Position numbers and translations under genes: made by a program
DNA from: Paludibacteraceae bacterium
GTDB lineage: Bacteria; Bacteroidota; Bacteroidia; Bacteroidales; Paludibacteraceae
DNA length: 64,000 bases
Assembly: GCA_024405855.1 (NCBI GenBank)
Contig: JAKSNZ010000001.1
Location: 62,001-126,000 of the forward strand
Reading direction: 5' to 3'
The notes under the pieces: generated by a model
Seen by the model: the letters and a program-made list of their open reading frames with translations, nothing else
What the model was told of the DNA's origin: nothing
Database searches by the model: none
Part shown: positions 1 to 8,753 of the stretch, piece by piece
How the letters are laid out: each line of letters begins with the position of its first letter
Position numbering within the stretch: position 1 is the stretch's first letter

Positions 1-1200
1 TAATCCGTCCCAACTGTTGACATCATCTTTATAAAATGCCACCCGTCTGTTGTATCTGTCAAAAATCTCAACTGTAGAACCAGGATAACATTCAAGGTTT
101 TTAATGACCCAAGTGTCATTTAATCCGTCTCCGTCAGGGGTAAAGAACGGCGGTATTACAATCTCATATTTTAATGCCACTGTCAAATGATGAATGCTGT
201 CACATCCGTTTACTGTCTTAAGTGAGTCATAGTACTCTCCGGCATCAGAAATCTCCCTCCCATGCCACATAAATGAAGTACCTTGATTTACATACCTGTA
301 TTCTTCAATAAAGTAGTCTGGGTCATAACTTAAGTGCAAGACATATACGCTGTCCATCTTATATATGCTCTTGTATCTTGCCTCATAATCACCCTCATTT
401 TTGTAGTACTTGTTTTGCCAAAATAGGCTGTCTCCCCTGCAAATTGACTTGTTCTCTTCAAAAAGATAGTCATGATATACCAATAAGGATAGCGTTACCG
501 TACTGTCACAACCTTGCACTGTCTTAAGGTTTTGCACGGCTATAGTATCAGAGTAGGTGTAGAGGTCAAAATTGTATTTGGTGTAATGAACACCTCTTTG
601 TACGGTGTCTGCTAAAGATGTGGTCTCAGGATAACAGGCGGTAAGGAATAACTGTACATGGCTTGGACATCCCTGTTTCATCTCTTCCCTTTGCAAAACA
701 GTGTCTTTTTTTGCATAAATGTCAGTAAAACCTCTACCGTTATACCCTTCATTAACGCAAAATTTGTCAAAAAGGGTGGTGGTTGCATTTGAAATGACAT
801 CCAAATGTAAGGTTACGGTACTGTCACAACCGCATGTTGTCTGTTTGTTTTGGGTGTATATGCCGCCTTTTGACTCACTGAAACCGTATTTTGTAAATGT
901 GGAGCCCTCACAGATTGATTCAAACAGATTTGTCTGCTTTTGCTCACAAACCGTCAGGTGTAGGGTATAGGTATTGCAATCCTCCTCTCTATGGCAAATT
1001 GTATCTTTTTGAAGGTTTTTTATGTCAAATCCGTATTTTGAGTAGTCAGAACCTTTACATACGGCATCGGTGTAATTTTCAGTAATTGACTGCGTTACAT
1101 TTATTGTAAAACTGTACTCTGATTCACATGTAATTGCAAAAGCATACATAGATGCAATCAGTATGGACAATATTACTAATATTTTGCGTAAAAATTCCAT
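1..1200 (-). CDS. secreted gliding-motility C-terminal domain (CHU_C) protein, 3' end cut by window edge
   Basis: This is an open frame from ATG at 1200 down to base 1 with no stop, so it is partial (400 codons seen). Residues 1-24 form a signal peptide (basic start, hydrophobic core, ending near AFA). The mature part has repeated ~70-residue units, each with Cys residues and a GCDSTVTL-like motif (three clear copies). The last ~50 visible residues read PPFFTPDGDGLNDTW ... VEIFDRYNRRV ... NSWDG, the hallmark of the gliding-motility-associated C-terminal domain used by T9SS cargo. The protein is probably exported and anchored by T9SS, and its ligand is unknown. It is divergent from pfp. The start is the only ATG placed before a good signal peptide. 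Confidence 0.85.
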   Translation of the reverse strand, partial: MEFLRKILVILSILIASMYAFAITCESEYSFTINVTQSITENYTDAVCKGSDYSKYGFDIKNLQKDTICHREEDCNTYTLHLTVCEQKQTNLFESICEGSTFTKYGFSESKGGIYTQNKQTTCGCDSTVTLHLDVISNATTTLFDKFCVNEGYNGRGFTDIYAKKDTVLQREEMKQGCPSHVQLFLTACYPETTSLADTVQRGVHYTKYNFDLYTYSDTIAVQNLKTVQGCDSTVTLSLLVYHDYLFEENKSICRGDSLFWQNKYYKNEGDYEARYKSIYKMDSVYVLHLSYDPDYFIEEYRYVNQGTSFMWHGREISDAGEYYDSLKTVNGCDSIHHLTVALKYEIVIPPFFTPDGDGLNDTWVIKNLECYPGSTVEIFDRYNRRVAFYKDDVNSWDGL

Positions 1201-1228
1201 TAGCGTACAAAGTTAATTATTTTTTTTG

Positions 1229-1236
1229 TATCTTTA
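1229..1236 (+). promoter_or_regulatory. likely -7 box of pfp (TATCTTTA)
   Basis: TATCTTTA matches the Bacteroidota -7 consensus TAnnTTTG except for the last base and lies ~29 bp upstream of the chosen pfp ATG. It overlaps an upstream in-frame TTG at 1226, which argues that TTG is not the start. Confidence 0.4.
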
Positions 1237-1264
1237 CACCCCGAAACATAAAACTAAAAAAATT

Positions 1265-2881
1265 ATGACTAATAAAAGTGCGTTGCAAATTGCAAGGGCT
1301 GCATATCAGCCTAAGCTTCCAAAGGCATTGAAAGGTGCCGTTGCCATTAAAGAGGGTGAGGCTACAGAGTCTGTAGCAGACCAAGTGGAAATCAAAAAAT
1401 TATTCCCTAATACATACGGAATGCCTGTAGTAACATTTGAGAAGACAATAAGTCTTAAATCAAAACCTGCAATGAACGTGGGTGTTATTCTTTCAGGTGG
1501 TCAGGCTCCTGGCGGTCACAATGTTATTTCAGGTTTGTTTGATGGTCTTAAGGCTTTGAACAAGAACAACAAACTTTACGGTTTTCTTGGTGGTCCAAGC
1601 GGACTTATAGAGCATAAATACATTGAACTTACATCAGATATTATTGACGATTACCGTAATACAGGCGGTTTTGACATTATTGGTTCAGGCAGAACAAAAC
1701 TTGAAAAACAAGACCAGTTTGACAGCGGTATTGAGATTTGTAACCAATTGGGAATCAAGGCTCTTGTTATTATAGGCGGCGATGACTCAAACACAAACGC
1801 ATGCGTGCTTGCTGAGTACTACTTGCAGAAACAGTGTGGTATTCAAGTGATAGGTTGCCCTAAGACTATTGACGGAGACCTTAAGAACAGCCAGATTGAG
1901 ACATCGTTTGGTTTTGATACAGCATGTAAGGTTTATTCAGAGGTTATTGGTAACATTATGCGTGATGCCAACTCTGCAAAAAAATATTGGCACTTCATTA
2001 AGGTTATGGGTCGTAGTGCATCTCACATTGCACTTGAGTGCGGACTTCAGACACAACCTAACGTATGTATAGTTTCTGAAGAGGTTGAGGCTAAGAAGAT
2101 GACTCTTGCTCAAATTGTGAACGATATTGCCGACAAGGTTGCGGCACGTGCCGCTCGTGGCAATAACTTTGGTGTTGCTATAATACCTGAGGGTCTTATA
2201 GAGTTTATTCCTGAGATGAACATTCTTATCTCTGAACTGAATGACCTGCTTGCAAAGGAGAGTGATGTTAAAAAGGCTGTTGCCGGGCTTACAGCACAGA
2301 GTGCCGCTGTATATGCTTCTCTTCCTGATGCCATTGCAAAACAACTTACTCTTGAGCGTGACCCACACGGAAATGTTCAGGTATCACTTATTGAAACAGA
2401 GAAACTTCTTATAGAAATGGTTAAGAAACGCCTTGCCGCTATGAAGAAAGAGGGAAAATATGATGGTAAGTTCTCTGCTTTGGGACACTTCTTCGGTTAT
2501 GAAGGACGTTGTGCCGCTCCATCAAACTTTGATGCTGACTATTGCTATAGCCTTGGTTATAATGCCGCCCAGCTTATAGGTGCAGGTAAGACAGGTTATA
2601 TGTCACTTATAAAGAACACAACAAAATCTTCTGATGAGTGGATTGCAGCCGGTGTGCCTATCACAATGATGATGAATATGGAACGCCGCCACGGAGAAAT
2701 GAAGCCTGTAATCCGTAAGGCTCTTGTAGAACTTGACGGAGCACCATTCAAGTTCTTTGCGGCTAATCGTGACAAGTGGGCTATTGAAACGGCATACATT
2801 TATCCTGGTCCAATACAATACTTTGGTCCGTCTGAAGTTTGTGACCAACCGACAAAAACATTATTGCTTGAGAAGCAATGA
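1265..2881 (+). CDS. pfp: diphosphate--fructose-6-phosphate 1-phosphotransferase (long PPi-PFK)
   Basis: This cytoplasmic glycolytic enzyme phosphorylates fructose-6-phosphate reversibly with PPi. The 538 aa match the long PPi-PFK class. Visible motifs are a phosphate-binding GGQAPGGHN at about residues 78-86, GGDDSNTNA at about 170-178 (Asp where ATP-PFK has Gly), [10 protein letters not shown] at about 199-208 carrying the catalytic Asp and the Lys typical of PPi users, and MGRSASH at about 248. The ATG at 1265 is preferred over TTG 1226 because the latter lies in the probable promoter. The stop overlaps the next ATG (ATGA), so the downstream membrane protein is translationally coupled. Confidence 0.95.
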   Translation: MTNKSALQIARAAYQPKLPKALKGAVAIKEGEATESVADQVEIKKLFPNTYGMPVVTFEKTISLKSKPAMNVGVILSGGQAPGGHNVISGLFDGLKALNKNNKLYGFLGGPSGLIEHKYIELTSDIIDDYRNTGGFDIIGSGRTKLEKQDQFDSGIEICNQLGIKALVIIGGDDSNTNACVLAEYYLQKQCGIQVIGCPKTIDGDLKNSQIETSFGFDTACKVYSEVIGNIMRDANSAKKYWHFIKVMGRSASHIALECGLQTQPNVCIVSEEVEAKKMTLAQIVNDIADKVAARAARGNNFGVAIIPEGLIEFIPEMNILISELNDLLAKESDVKKAVAGLTAQSAAVYASLPDAIAKQLTLERDPHGNVQVSLIETEKLLIEMVKKRLAAMKKEGKYDGKFSALGHFFGYEGRCAAPSNFDADYCYSLGYNAAQLIGAGKTGYMSLIKNTTKSSDEWIAAGVPITMMMNMERRHGEMKPVIRKALVELDGAPFKFFAANRDKWAIETAYIYPGPIQYFGPSEVCDQPTKTLLLEKQ

Positions 2882-3294
2882 ATATCATACAGAACAGATT
2901 GACTTGGATATACTATACCATCTATGCAGTGTTCATAGTTGGTATAGTTATAGCCCATTTTTGCCCATGGTATTTCTATAAGTTTTATGGAACAAAGGCT
3001 ATAGTTACCGGTTACATTGATTTGGGAATCTTACTTGTATTTATTCCAACTGCAATAGGCCTATACAATCATCAGATAAAGAAGAAGGTGAACCTTGACT
3101 ATTATTTCAAGTGGAATGTCATACAAATGTCAATAATGGCATTTACAGGTGTCATCGCCATTTTCGGCTATTCACTGTTAAGGGATAAGTCAAGTCTGTT
3201 TGCCTATTTGATAGTCTTTATTGCCCTTATTCTTACAAAACCAACCAAGTACAAAATACAAAAATACCTTGGTGAGACAAATAATGAAGTATGA
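2878..3294 (+). CDS. small integral membrane protein of unknown function
   Basis: 138 aa with about four hydrophobic segments (residues ~12-32, 43-60, 75-95 and 100-118) separated by short basic loops such as HQIKKK. I recognise no family motif. The start ATG overlaps the pfp stop and its own stop overlaps the ATG of the HAD gene (ATGA at both ends), so it sits inside a coupled operon. It is likely an inner-membrane protein, and its function cannot be read from the sequence. Confidence 0.75.
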   Translation: MNIIQNRLTWIYYTIYAVFIVGIVIAHFCPWYFYKFYGTKAIVTGYIDLGILLVFIPTAIGLYNHQIKKKVNLDYYFKWNVIQMSIMAFTGVIAIFGYSLLRDKSSLFAYLIVFIALILTKPTKYKIQKYLGETNNEV

Positions 3295-3722
3295 CAATAG
3301 CAGTAGATTTTGACGGAACAATAGTAACCCATGAGTATCCGCTTATAGGTAAACCTATCCCTTTTGCCATAGATACTTTGAAGAAGTTGCAGAAGGAGTT
3401 GCATGTACAACTTATTTTGTGGACATATCGTACAGGAAAGGAACTAGATGAGGCTGTTGAGTACTGCAGGAGCAAAGGTTTGGAGTTCTATGCAGTAAAC
3501 AGTAATCATCCTGAAGAGGAGCAGGGAGACGGCTATTCCAGAAAAATAAATGCCGATATCTACATTGATGACAGAAACCTTGGAGGTTTGCCTGATTGGG
3601 GTGTGATATATGCAATTATTAAAGGAGAGACAAAACCTATTTATAATAATGCGTTTATGTCAGTACAGCCTAAAAAGAACTTTCTTATAAGGTTGGGTGA
3701 AAAACTACAACATGAAGATTAG
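3291..3722 (+). CDS. HAD-superfamily hydrolase, small cap-less type
   Basis: 143 aa. The N-terminal VDFDGT (residues 5-10) is HAD motif I with nucleophile Asp6 and acid/base Asp8. TYRTGKEL (about 45-52) serves as motif II and IDDRNLGG (about 93-100) as the Mg-binding motif. Its length fits the cap-less phosphatase group found across Bacteroidales. The substrate is unknown. The start overlaps the previous stop by 4 nt. It ends with TAG at 3720-3722, and the following glycosyltransferase continues in the same reading frame after one sense codon. Confidence 0.85.
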   Translation: MTIAVDFDGTIVTHEYPLIGKPIPFAIDTLKKLQKELHVQLILWTYRTGKELDEAVEYCRSKGLEFYAVNSNHPEEEQGDGYSRKINADIYIDDRNLGGLPDWGVIYAIIKGETKPIYNNAFMSVQPKKNFLIRLGEKLQHED

Positions 3723-3725
3723 GCC

Positions 3726-4568
3726 TTGAACACATTGTCAGTAATAATAGTGAATTATAAGGTCAAGGCATTGCTTATGCAATGCCTTGAACGTGTAATT
3801 GAAGCCTCAAAGGGTATGAATGTTGAGGTATTTGTTGTTGACAATAATTCAAATGACGGCTCACAGGAGGCAGTTGAGGCTGCGTTTCCACAAGTTGCAT
3901 ATATTCAGAGTGGAGACAATTTAGGGTTTGCAAAGGCAAATAACATTGCCATACGCCGTTCAAATGCAAAATATGTGCTGATGTTGAACCCCGATGTGTT
4001 TATTCAGCCTGATTGTCTTAAACAGGTTTGCAGATTTGCTGACAATGCAGAGAATTTTGGCGCATTAGGAGTAAGAATGATAGATTCAGACGGCAACTTT
4101 CTGCCTGAAAGCAAGCGTAACAGACCTACATTGTGGAACTCATTCTGTAAGATTGTAGGGCTTGCAAAATTATTTCCTGACAGCAAATGTTTTGCTTCTT
4201 ACTATAATGTTTCACTAAAAGAGACGGAAACAGGCAGGACAGATGTGTTGGCTGGTGCCTTCATGCTGATTAACAGAGAGAGATTAGGTGTTCAGGCTGA
4301 ATTGTGTGAGGATTATTTTATGTTTGGAGAGGATGTTGATTTGTCAGTCACAATACTTGAAAAAGGGTTGTATAACTACTATTTGCCTGTAACTGTAACG
4401 CACCTTAAAGGTAAGAGTACAAATCATCGCTCAAAAAAGTATATTGAGGCGTTTTATGGTTCAATGTCAATATATTTTAACAGACACGGCAGATGTGCGT
4501 TTTCAAAACTATTGGTTAAGATGACAGTCAGTTGTTTAATAAAGGTAAAGTCAATACATGCAGTTTAG
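3726..4568 (+). CDS. glycosyltransferase family 2 (rhamnosyltransferase-like)
   Basis: 280 aa, GT-A fold. The N-terminal LSVIIVNYK begins the first beta strand, so the start must be TTG at 3726; no ATG is available between the HAD stop and this strand. Further motifs are VVDNNSNDGS (about 37-46), NLGFAKANN (about 62-70), LNPDVFI (metal-binding region, about 89-95), AGAFMLINRE (about 176-185) and EDVDLSVTILEKG (about 202-214). It probably transfers a sugar to a surface glycan or lipid intermediate at the cytoplasmic face. It overlaps the GNAT gene by 11 nt. There is no polysaccharide cluster nearby, so the acceptor is unknown. Confidence 0.88.
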   Translation: MNTLSVIIVNYKVKALLMQCLERVIEASKGMNVEVFVVDNNSNDGSQEAVEAAFPQVAYIQSGDNLGFAKANNIAIRRSNAKYVLMLNPDVFIQPDCLKQVCRFADNAENFGALGVRMIDSDGNFLPESKRNRPTLWNSFCKIVGLAKLFPDSKCFASYYNVSLKETETGRTDVLAGAFMLINRERLGVQAELCEDYFMFGEDVDLSVTILEKGLYNYYLPVTVTHLKGKSTNHRSKKYIEAFYGSMSIYFNRHGRCAFSKLLVKMTVSCLIKVKSIHAV

Positions 4569-5076
4569 CAACAATGAAATATTGCTTAGGGCATTAGAAC
4601 CGGAGGATTTGGATTTTCTATACAAATGGGAGAACGATGCCACTTTGTGGCACACTTCTACAACCGTATCTCCATATTCAAGATTTGACCTAAAACGCTA
4701 TATTGAGGCATCGTCAAAGGACATTTTTGAGCAAGGATGCCTAAAACTGATAATTGAGAGAGTTTCAGACAAGGCAAGATTAGGGATTCTTGACCTTTTT
4801 AACTATGACCATTTTAACTCAAGAATGGAGATAGGCATATTGATTGATTCTCAATTCAGAAGTAAAGGTTATGCTTTGCAGGCGGTTGAAATAGCAAGAC
4901 AATATGCTTTTGACTTTCTTCATCTAAAACAGATATACTGTCATATTCCTGCTGACAATGAAGTATCAGCCTTGTTGTTTCAAAAGGCAGGGTTCAAAAA
5001 GACAGCCGTCCTACCCAAATGGATAAAAGGGGAGAACGACTGGACAGATGTATATGTATATCAGTTTGTCTTGTAG
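4558..5076 (+). CDS. GNAT family N-acetyltransferase (RimJ/RimL-like)
   Basis: 172 aa, Acetyltransf_3 type. The N-terminal LRALEPEDLDFLYKWEND (about 10-27) is typical of this group, RSKGYALQAVEIARQYAF (about 101-118) is the acetyl-CoA pyrophosphate loop, and HIPADNEVSALLFQKAGFKK (about 130-149) is motif B. It acetylates an amine of unknown identity, for example a protein N-terminus or a small molecule. It starts inside the end of the glycosyltransferase and its 3' end overlaps the convergent purE by 16 nt. Confidence 0.85.
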   Translation: MQFSNNEILLRALEPEDLDFLYKWENDATLWHTSTTVSPYSRFDLKRYIEASSKDIFEQGCLKLIIERVSDKARLGILDLFNYDHFNSRMEIGILIDSQFRSKGYALQAVEIARQYAFDFLHLKQIYCHIPADNEVSALLFQKAGFKKTAVLPKWIKGENDWTDVYVYQFVL

Positions 5077-5567
5077 GCGTATTTTACCTCTGCAAGTTCT
5101 GCATTAGCCTTTTCTATCTTTTTCTTCAAGTCTTCCTTGAATTGGGCAAATTCCTTTTGCAAGCGTTCATCACTGAGAGCCAGTATTTGAACTGCAAGAA
5201 TACCTGCATTCATTGCACCATTAATGCCTACTGTTGCAACAGGAATTCCAGGAGGCATCTGAACCATTGATAAAAGAGCGTCAAGACCTTCAATAGATGA
5301 CTTGATAGGCACGCCAATTACAGGAACGGTTGTCATTGAGGCAATTACACCTCCAAGGTGAGCCGCCATACCTGCGGCTGCAATAATAACTTTAATACCG
5401 CGTGCTTGAGCGTTTTTTGCAAACTCTTCAACTGCATCAGGGGTGCGGTGTGCTGACAAAGCGTTGATTTCAAAAGGAACTTTGAAGTCATCAAGAACCT
5501 TTGCCGCCTTCTCCATAACAGGCAGGTCACTTGTACTGCCCATAATAATAGAAACTACTGGTTGCAT
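5061..5567 (-). CDS. purE: N5-carboxyaminoimidazole ribonucleotide mutase
   Basis: 168 aa, class I PurE, which converts N5-CAIR to CAIR in de novo purine synthesis. SIIMGSTSDLPVM (about 6-18) is the nucleotide/phosphate loop, LSAHRTP (about 38-44) contains the catalytic His, and AAAGMAAHLGGVIA (about 64-77) and GLDALLS (about 99-105) follow. The charged C-terminal helix is long. The ATG at 5567 lies inside the 3' end of the upstream EEP gene, so it is the distal gene of a long minus-strand run. No purK is present in the window. Confidence 0.95.
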   Translation of the reverse strand: MQPVVSIIMGSTSDLPVMEKAAKVLDDFKVPFEINALSAHRTPDAVEEFAKNAQARGIKVIIAAAGMAAHLGGVIASMTTVPVIGVPIKSSIEGLDALLSMVQMPPGIPVATVGINGAMNAGILAVQILALSDERLQKEFAQFKEDLKKKIEKANAELAEVKYAYKTN

Positions 5568-6652
5568 ATAAAATCAAGTGTTATTGGATAGTGGTCAGAC
5601 ATTGGTTGCTTGTCTATTTCAAACGCCAATAGTCCAATGTTCTCCGATGTTAAAATATAATCAATTCTGAACTTGTAGATGCCTTCATGGAATGTAACAC
5701 CCATATCCCAATCCTCCATTTGCAGGAAGGCGTCCTTTCTGTTTTCAATCAATGTCCTGTAGGCGTACGATGCAGGAATGTCATTCATGTCGCCGCAAAG
5801 AATAAGATTGCGGTCAATATCTTTTGTGGCATCTTTAACTTTCTCTGATTCTTTACAGCGTTCAAGGCTTGCCTTAACAAGTTTGTTGTATATTTTAGGA
5901 ATCAATCCGTCAACCTGCTTGCCTGTTGTAATAGTCTGGTCAGGTATCAAGTCCTTTTCCTGCTGTGTAAGTTGGTTTGACTTAAGGTAGAAGTTTACAA
6001 CCGTTATTGTATCGGTGCTTAAGGCAATCTTATTTATTATTGCTCCGTGGCAATTGTCCTTAATGTCAATATCCTCTGAACTTATAATAGGGTGTTTGGA
6101 AAAGGTTGCAATACATTTTGAAACCTTGTTACTGTTATTCAAAACCTTGACATAACTGTACTTGTAATTGCCAAGTCTGTTTTTTATGAAATCAAGTGTG
6201 TATTTGCCGTCAGGATAGTATAACACCTCTTGCAAACAAACTATATCCTTATTTGATGAGTTTATGTAGTCAAGTGTGGAAATTCCGTTTCTGATTCCCT
6301 TTTCTCCTTCAAACCAGTCAAACAGATGAACATTGTAACTCATTATTGAGGTGGAGCCTTCTATTGATGTTGTAGGATTTTTAGCGGAAAACGTGTATGT
6401 CTTAAGTACATTTGGAACGGATGCCGCAATAATAAGTGCACACACTAATGCAGTCCACCAACTCTTTATGCACATCCAATAAAATGTGCAGAAAATCATT
6501 GCCACAATAAATGTGGAGAAGAACAATGTCAATGGACATAAAATATACAGTGCAGATATAGGTCTGATGTATGAAATGGCATCGGTAAGCAGAAGTGCAA
6601 TACCAATAATTACTGTAAGTATGCCTATCAGTATTTTAAAAAACAGTTTCAT
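5555..6652 (-). CDS. membrane-anchored endonuclease/exonuclease/phosphatase family protein
   Basis: 365 aa. Three hydrophobic segments in the first ~100 residues anchor a C-terminal EEP (DNase I-like) domain. Catalytic signatures visible are SYNVHLFDW (about 104-112), VCLQEVLYY with the metal-binding Glu (about 138-146), LCGDMNDIPASY (about 284-295) and SDHYPITLDF with the terminal Asp-His pair near the C-terminus. It likely cleaves phosphodiester or phosphate bonds on the periplasmic side. The start overlaps the rhomboid stop by 4 nt. Rhomboid-rhomboid-EEP order is, from memory, recurrent in Bacteroidales. Confidence 0.85.
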   Translation of the reverse strand: MKLFFKILIGILTVIIGIALLLTDAISYIRPISALYILCPLTLFFSTFIVAMIFCTFYWMCIKSWWTALVCALIIAASVPNVLKTYTFSAKNPTTSIEGSTSIMSYNVHLFDWFEGEKGIRNGISTLDYINSSNKDIVCLQEVLYYPDGKYTLDFIKNRLGNYKYSYVKVLNNSNKVSKCIATFSKHPIISSEDIDIKDNCHGAIINKIALSTDTITVVNFYLKSNQLTQQEKDLIPDQTITTGKQVDGLIPKIYNKLVKASLERCKESEKVKDATKDIDRNLILCGDMNDIPASYAYRTLIENRKDAFLQMEDWDMGVTFHEGIYKFRIDYILTSENIGLLAFEIDKQPMSDHYPITLDFICNQ

Positions 6653-7521
6653 TTGCTTATATCAAAAAGTTCTTTTTTTTCTTCAGGTGTAAGTGAATCA
6701 TAACCTGATTTCTTTATTTTATCAAGAATTTCATCGATTCTTGCATTGTTATGCTTCTTTGTTTCTGCCTCATACGCACTCCATTCAGCATCGGAGGCTG
6801 AACCTTTAGGACGCTTTCTGAACTTGAAGGAGCGTTCATTACCGGAACCAAGATTTGCAAAGAATCCAATGATGGCGTTAATGGGTGTGCAAATATCAAT
6901 TCCTTTCTTTGTTATCAGTAGTGCAAACAGACACCCTGCCATAGCACCTCCCAAATGAGCCATACTGCCTCCTGCATTGGTTGCTCCAACTCCCATAAGG
7001 TCAATGACAAGGAAAATAAGCCCAAGGTACTTAAGTTTAATGTCTCCTATGAATGTAAGGTGTATCTTTTTGTCAGGTTCGGTTATGACAGATGCAAAAA
7101 TCACAGCCATAACCGATGCCGATGCTCCAAGCAGATATGTGTTTTCTATCTTATCTTGAAAATAAGGCAGCAGATTATATCCTGCCATATATAATGCCCC
7201 TCCAAACAGGCCTCCTATTATGTAAAGGCTTGTAAGTTGCTTTTGTGTGTAGTATTCAAGGAAAAGTTTTCCAAACCAATAGAGTACCAATATGTTGAAT
7301 ATCAGGTGCAGAAAACTTACATGCAGAAACATATAGGTTATAATGCTCCAAGGTTGTAGAATGAATTGCCCTACCGATGCCGGCATCTCTAAAAAAGCCA
7401 CCCAAGCGGAATTGGAGTTGCCTGAAACGGTAAGTATTGCGGTAGCGATTCCCACCACAATAAAAACTCCAATGTTTATGTAGAGCAACCTTGTCAGATA
7501 ACTGTCATGTTTGAAATCCAT
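6649..7521 (-). CDS. rhomboid family intramembrane serine protease (with C-terminal cytoplasmic tail)
   Basis: 290 aa. It has six or so membrane segments, HVSFLHLIFNILVLYWFG (the rhomboid L1/TM2 His-Asn region), the serine motif LLGASASVMAV (about residues 131-141) and SMAHLGGAMAG (about 187-197) with the catalytic His. The catalytic turn is GASAS rather than the usual GASG. The last ~75 residues are charged and soluble. Function is inferred as an intramembrane protease. It lies 3 nt downstream of a second rhomboid gene. Confidence 0.85.
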   Translation of the reverse strand: MDFKHDSYLTRLLYINIGVFIVVGIATAILTVSGNSNSAWVAFLEMPASVGQFILQPWSIITYMFLHVSFLHLIFNILVLYWFGKLFLEYYTQKQLTSLYIIGGLFGGALYMAGYNLLPYFQDKIENTYLLGASASVMAVIFASVITEPDKKIHLTFIGDIKLKYLGLIFLVIDLMGVGATNAGGSMAHLGGAMAGCLFALLITKKGIDICTPINAIIGFFANLGSGNERSFKFRKRPKGSASDAEWSAYEAETKKHNNARIDEILDKIKKSGYDSLTPEEKKELFDISK

Positions 7522-7524
7522 TGT

Positions 7525-8163
7525 TCAGAAATTAAAATCATCATATAACTTACCCTGCTTCTTCCAAATAAACAGCAGAATAAGACCAAAAACCAAGCCT
7601 CCCAAGTGTGCATAGTGTGCAATTCCGTCTCCTGAGCCGGCAACACCGGCAAACAACTCTATTACTGCATATATGATTACAAATATAGGTGCTTTTATTG
7701 GAATAGGAATAAAAAGCAGGAAAATTTCCGCTTTTGGAAAAAGTACGGCAAATGCAGCCAACAGACCAAAAATGCAGCCGCTGGCACCCACAGTAACCAT
7801 CATTGGCTGAAGAGAGAACATCCATGTAACCTCTTGAACAATAGCCGCTCCCACACCTGTTACAAAGTAGTATAAAAGAAATCTTTTAGAACCCATTACC
7901 TGCTCTATGGCACGTCCAAACATCCATAGACCAAACATATTGAAAAATATGTGTCCAAACCCCGATGTGTCATGCAAAAACATATATGTGAGCAGTTGCA
8001 CAGGGTTGAATGACTCCGATTCAAAATAGTGAAGTCCAAGCAAATATATTACATCAAGGTTGAAATATTTTGGCAATATTATTGATGCAAGAAAGAACAG
8101 AACATTGACTATTATAATGTTCTTGACTGCAGGTGGCGTATATGTGTTTATTCCAATTCCCAT
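7525..8163 (-). CDS. rhomboid family intramembrane serine protease
   Basis: 212 aa with six predicted membrane helices. GHIFFNMFGLWMFGRAIE supplies the conserved TM2 residues. TVGASGCIFGLLAAFA (about 127-142) is the canonical GxSG catalytic Ser region and HYAHLGGLVFGL (about 184-195) carries the catalytic His. Its ATG overlaps the stop of the HD-domain gene by one base. The canonical active site distinguishes it from the neighbouring rhomboid. Confidence 0.9.
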   Translation of the reverse strand: MGIGINTYTPPAVKNIIIVNVLFFLASIILPKYFNLDVIYLLGLHYFESESFNPVQLLTYMFLHDTSGFGHIFFNMFGLWMFGRAIEQVMGSKRFLLYYFVTGVGAAIVQEVTWMFSLQPMMVTVGASGCIFGLLAAFAVLFPKAEIFLLFIPIPIKAPIFVIIYAVIELFAGVAGSGDGIAHYAHLGGLVFGLILLFIWKKQGKLYDDFNF

Positions 8164-8723
8164 TATTTGAACATATCATTCATAGTGTTGAAACGCTCAA
8201 TGGTTTCATCTCCGAATTTCTTTAATGAAACCCTTACAGCGTCAGCATCTTTGCAATTATATAGTTTTGTCTTTGAAAAGAATTTGTCAGCATAGCAGAC
8301 TATCTTCTCTTCAATTGTTTCAGGCATATAAGTGCGGTCAAGCGGCAAAGGAAGTCCGTTTTCCGCTATATACTCTTTTGTAAGCCCTGTGCCTGTATGC
8401 CTCTCCGCAATATATGCATGCTTGTCAAGCCCTATGGAACGTAGCATGTCAGCACCCAAATATCCGTGACAAATATAAGGCTCAGTTCCTTCACAAAAAA
8501 TAGAAGGTGCGTTGGTCTTTATAATTCCAATATCATGGAGCATTGCCGCCTGATATATGAAATGGCTGTCCACCTTAAATTCAGGGTGGTCTTCAAGTAC
8601 CTTGACAGCACGTTCTGCCACTTTTTGGCAGTGTGTTACAAGCAGGTCATAGAGTTGGCTCCCCTTAGTGTAGAACCTCTCAATAACCCCGATACTCCAA
8701 TTATAATCTTCTATATATTTCAT
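8163..8723 (-). CDS. HD-domain (HDIG) phosphohydrolase
   Basis: 186 aa. An early His (in THCQKVAERA) and AAMLHDIGI (about 64-72) are the first HD metal ligands. CHGYLGADMLRSIG and AERHTG supply later His ligands, matching the compact HDIG nucleotidase or phosphohydrolase families found in Bacteroidetes. The substrate is unknown. The start lies just after a spacer made of repeated GGGTCAAGG motifs. Confidence 0.8.
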   Translation of the reverse strand: MKYIEDYNWSIGVIERFYTKGSQLYDLLVTHCQKVAERAVKVLEDHPEFKVDSHFIYQAAMLHDIGIIKTNAPSIFCEGTEPYICHGYLGADMLRSIGLDKHAYIAERHTGTGLTKEYIAENGLPLPLDRTYMPETIEEKIVCYADKFFSKTKLYNCKDADAVRVSLKKFGDETIERFNTMNDMFK

Positions 8724-8753
8724 AATCCTTGACCCTTGCCCCTTGACCCTAAT

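Noticed and set aside
1226..1264. TTG start giving a longer phosphofructokinase
   Set aside because: The extension overlaps the probable -7 promoter box and adds residues atypical for the family.
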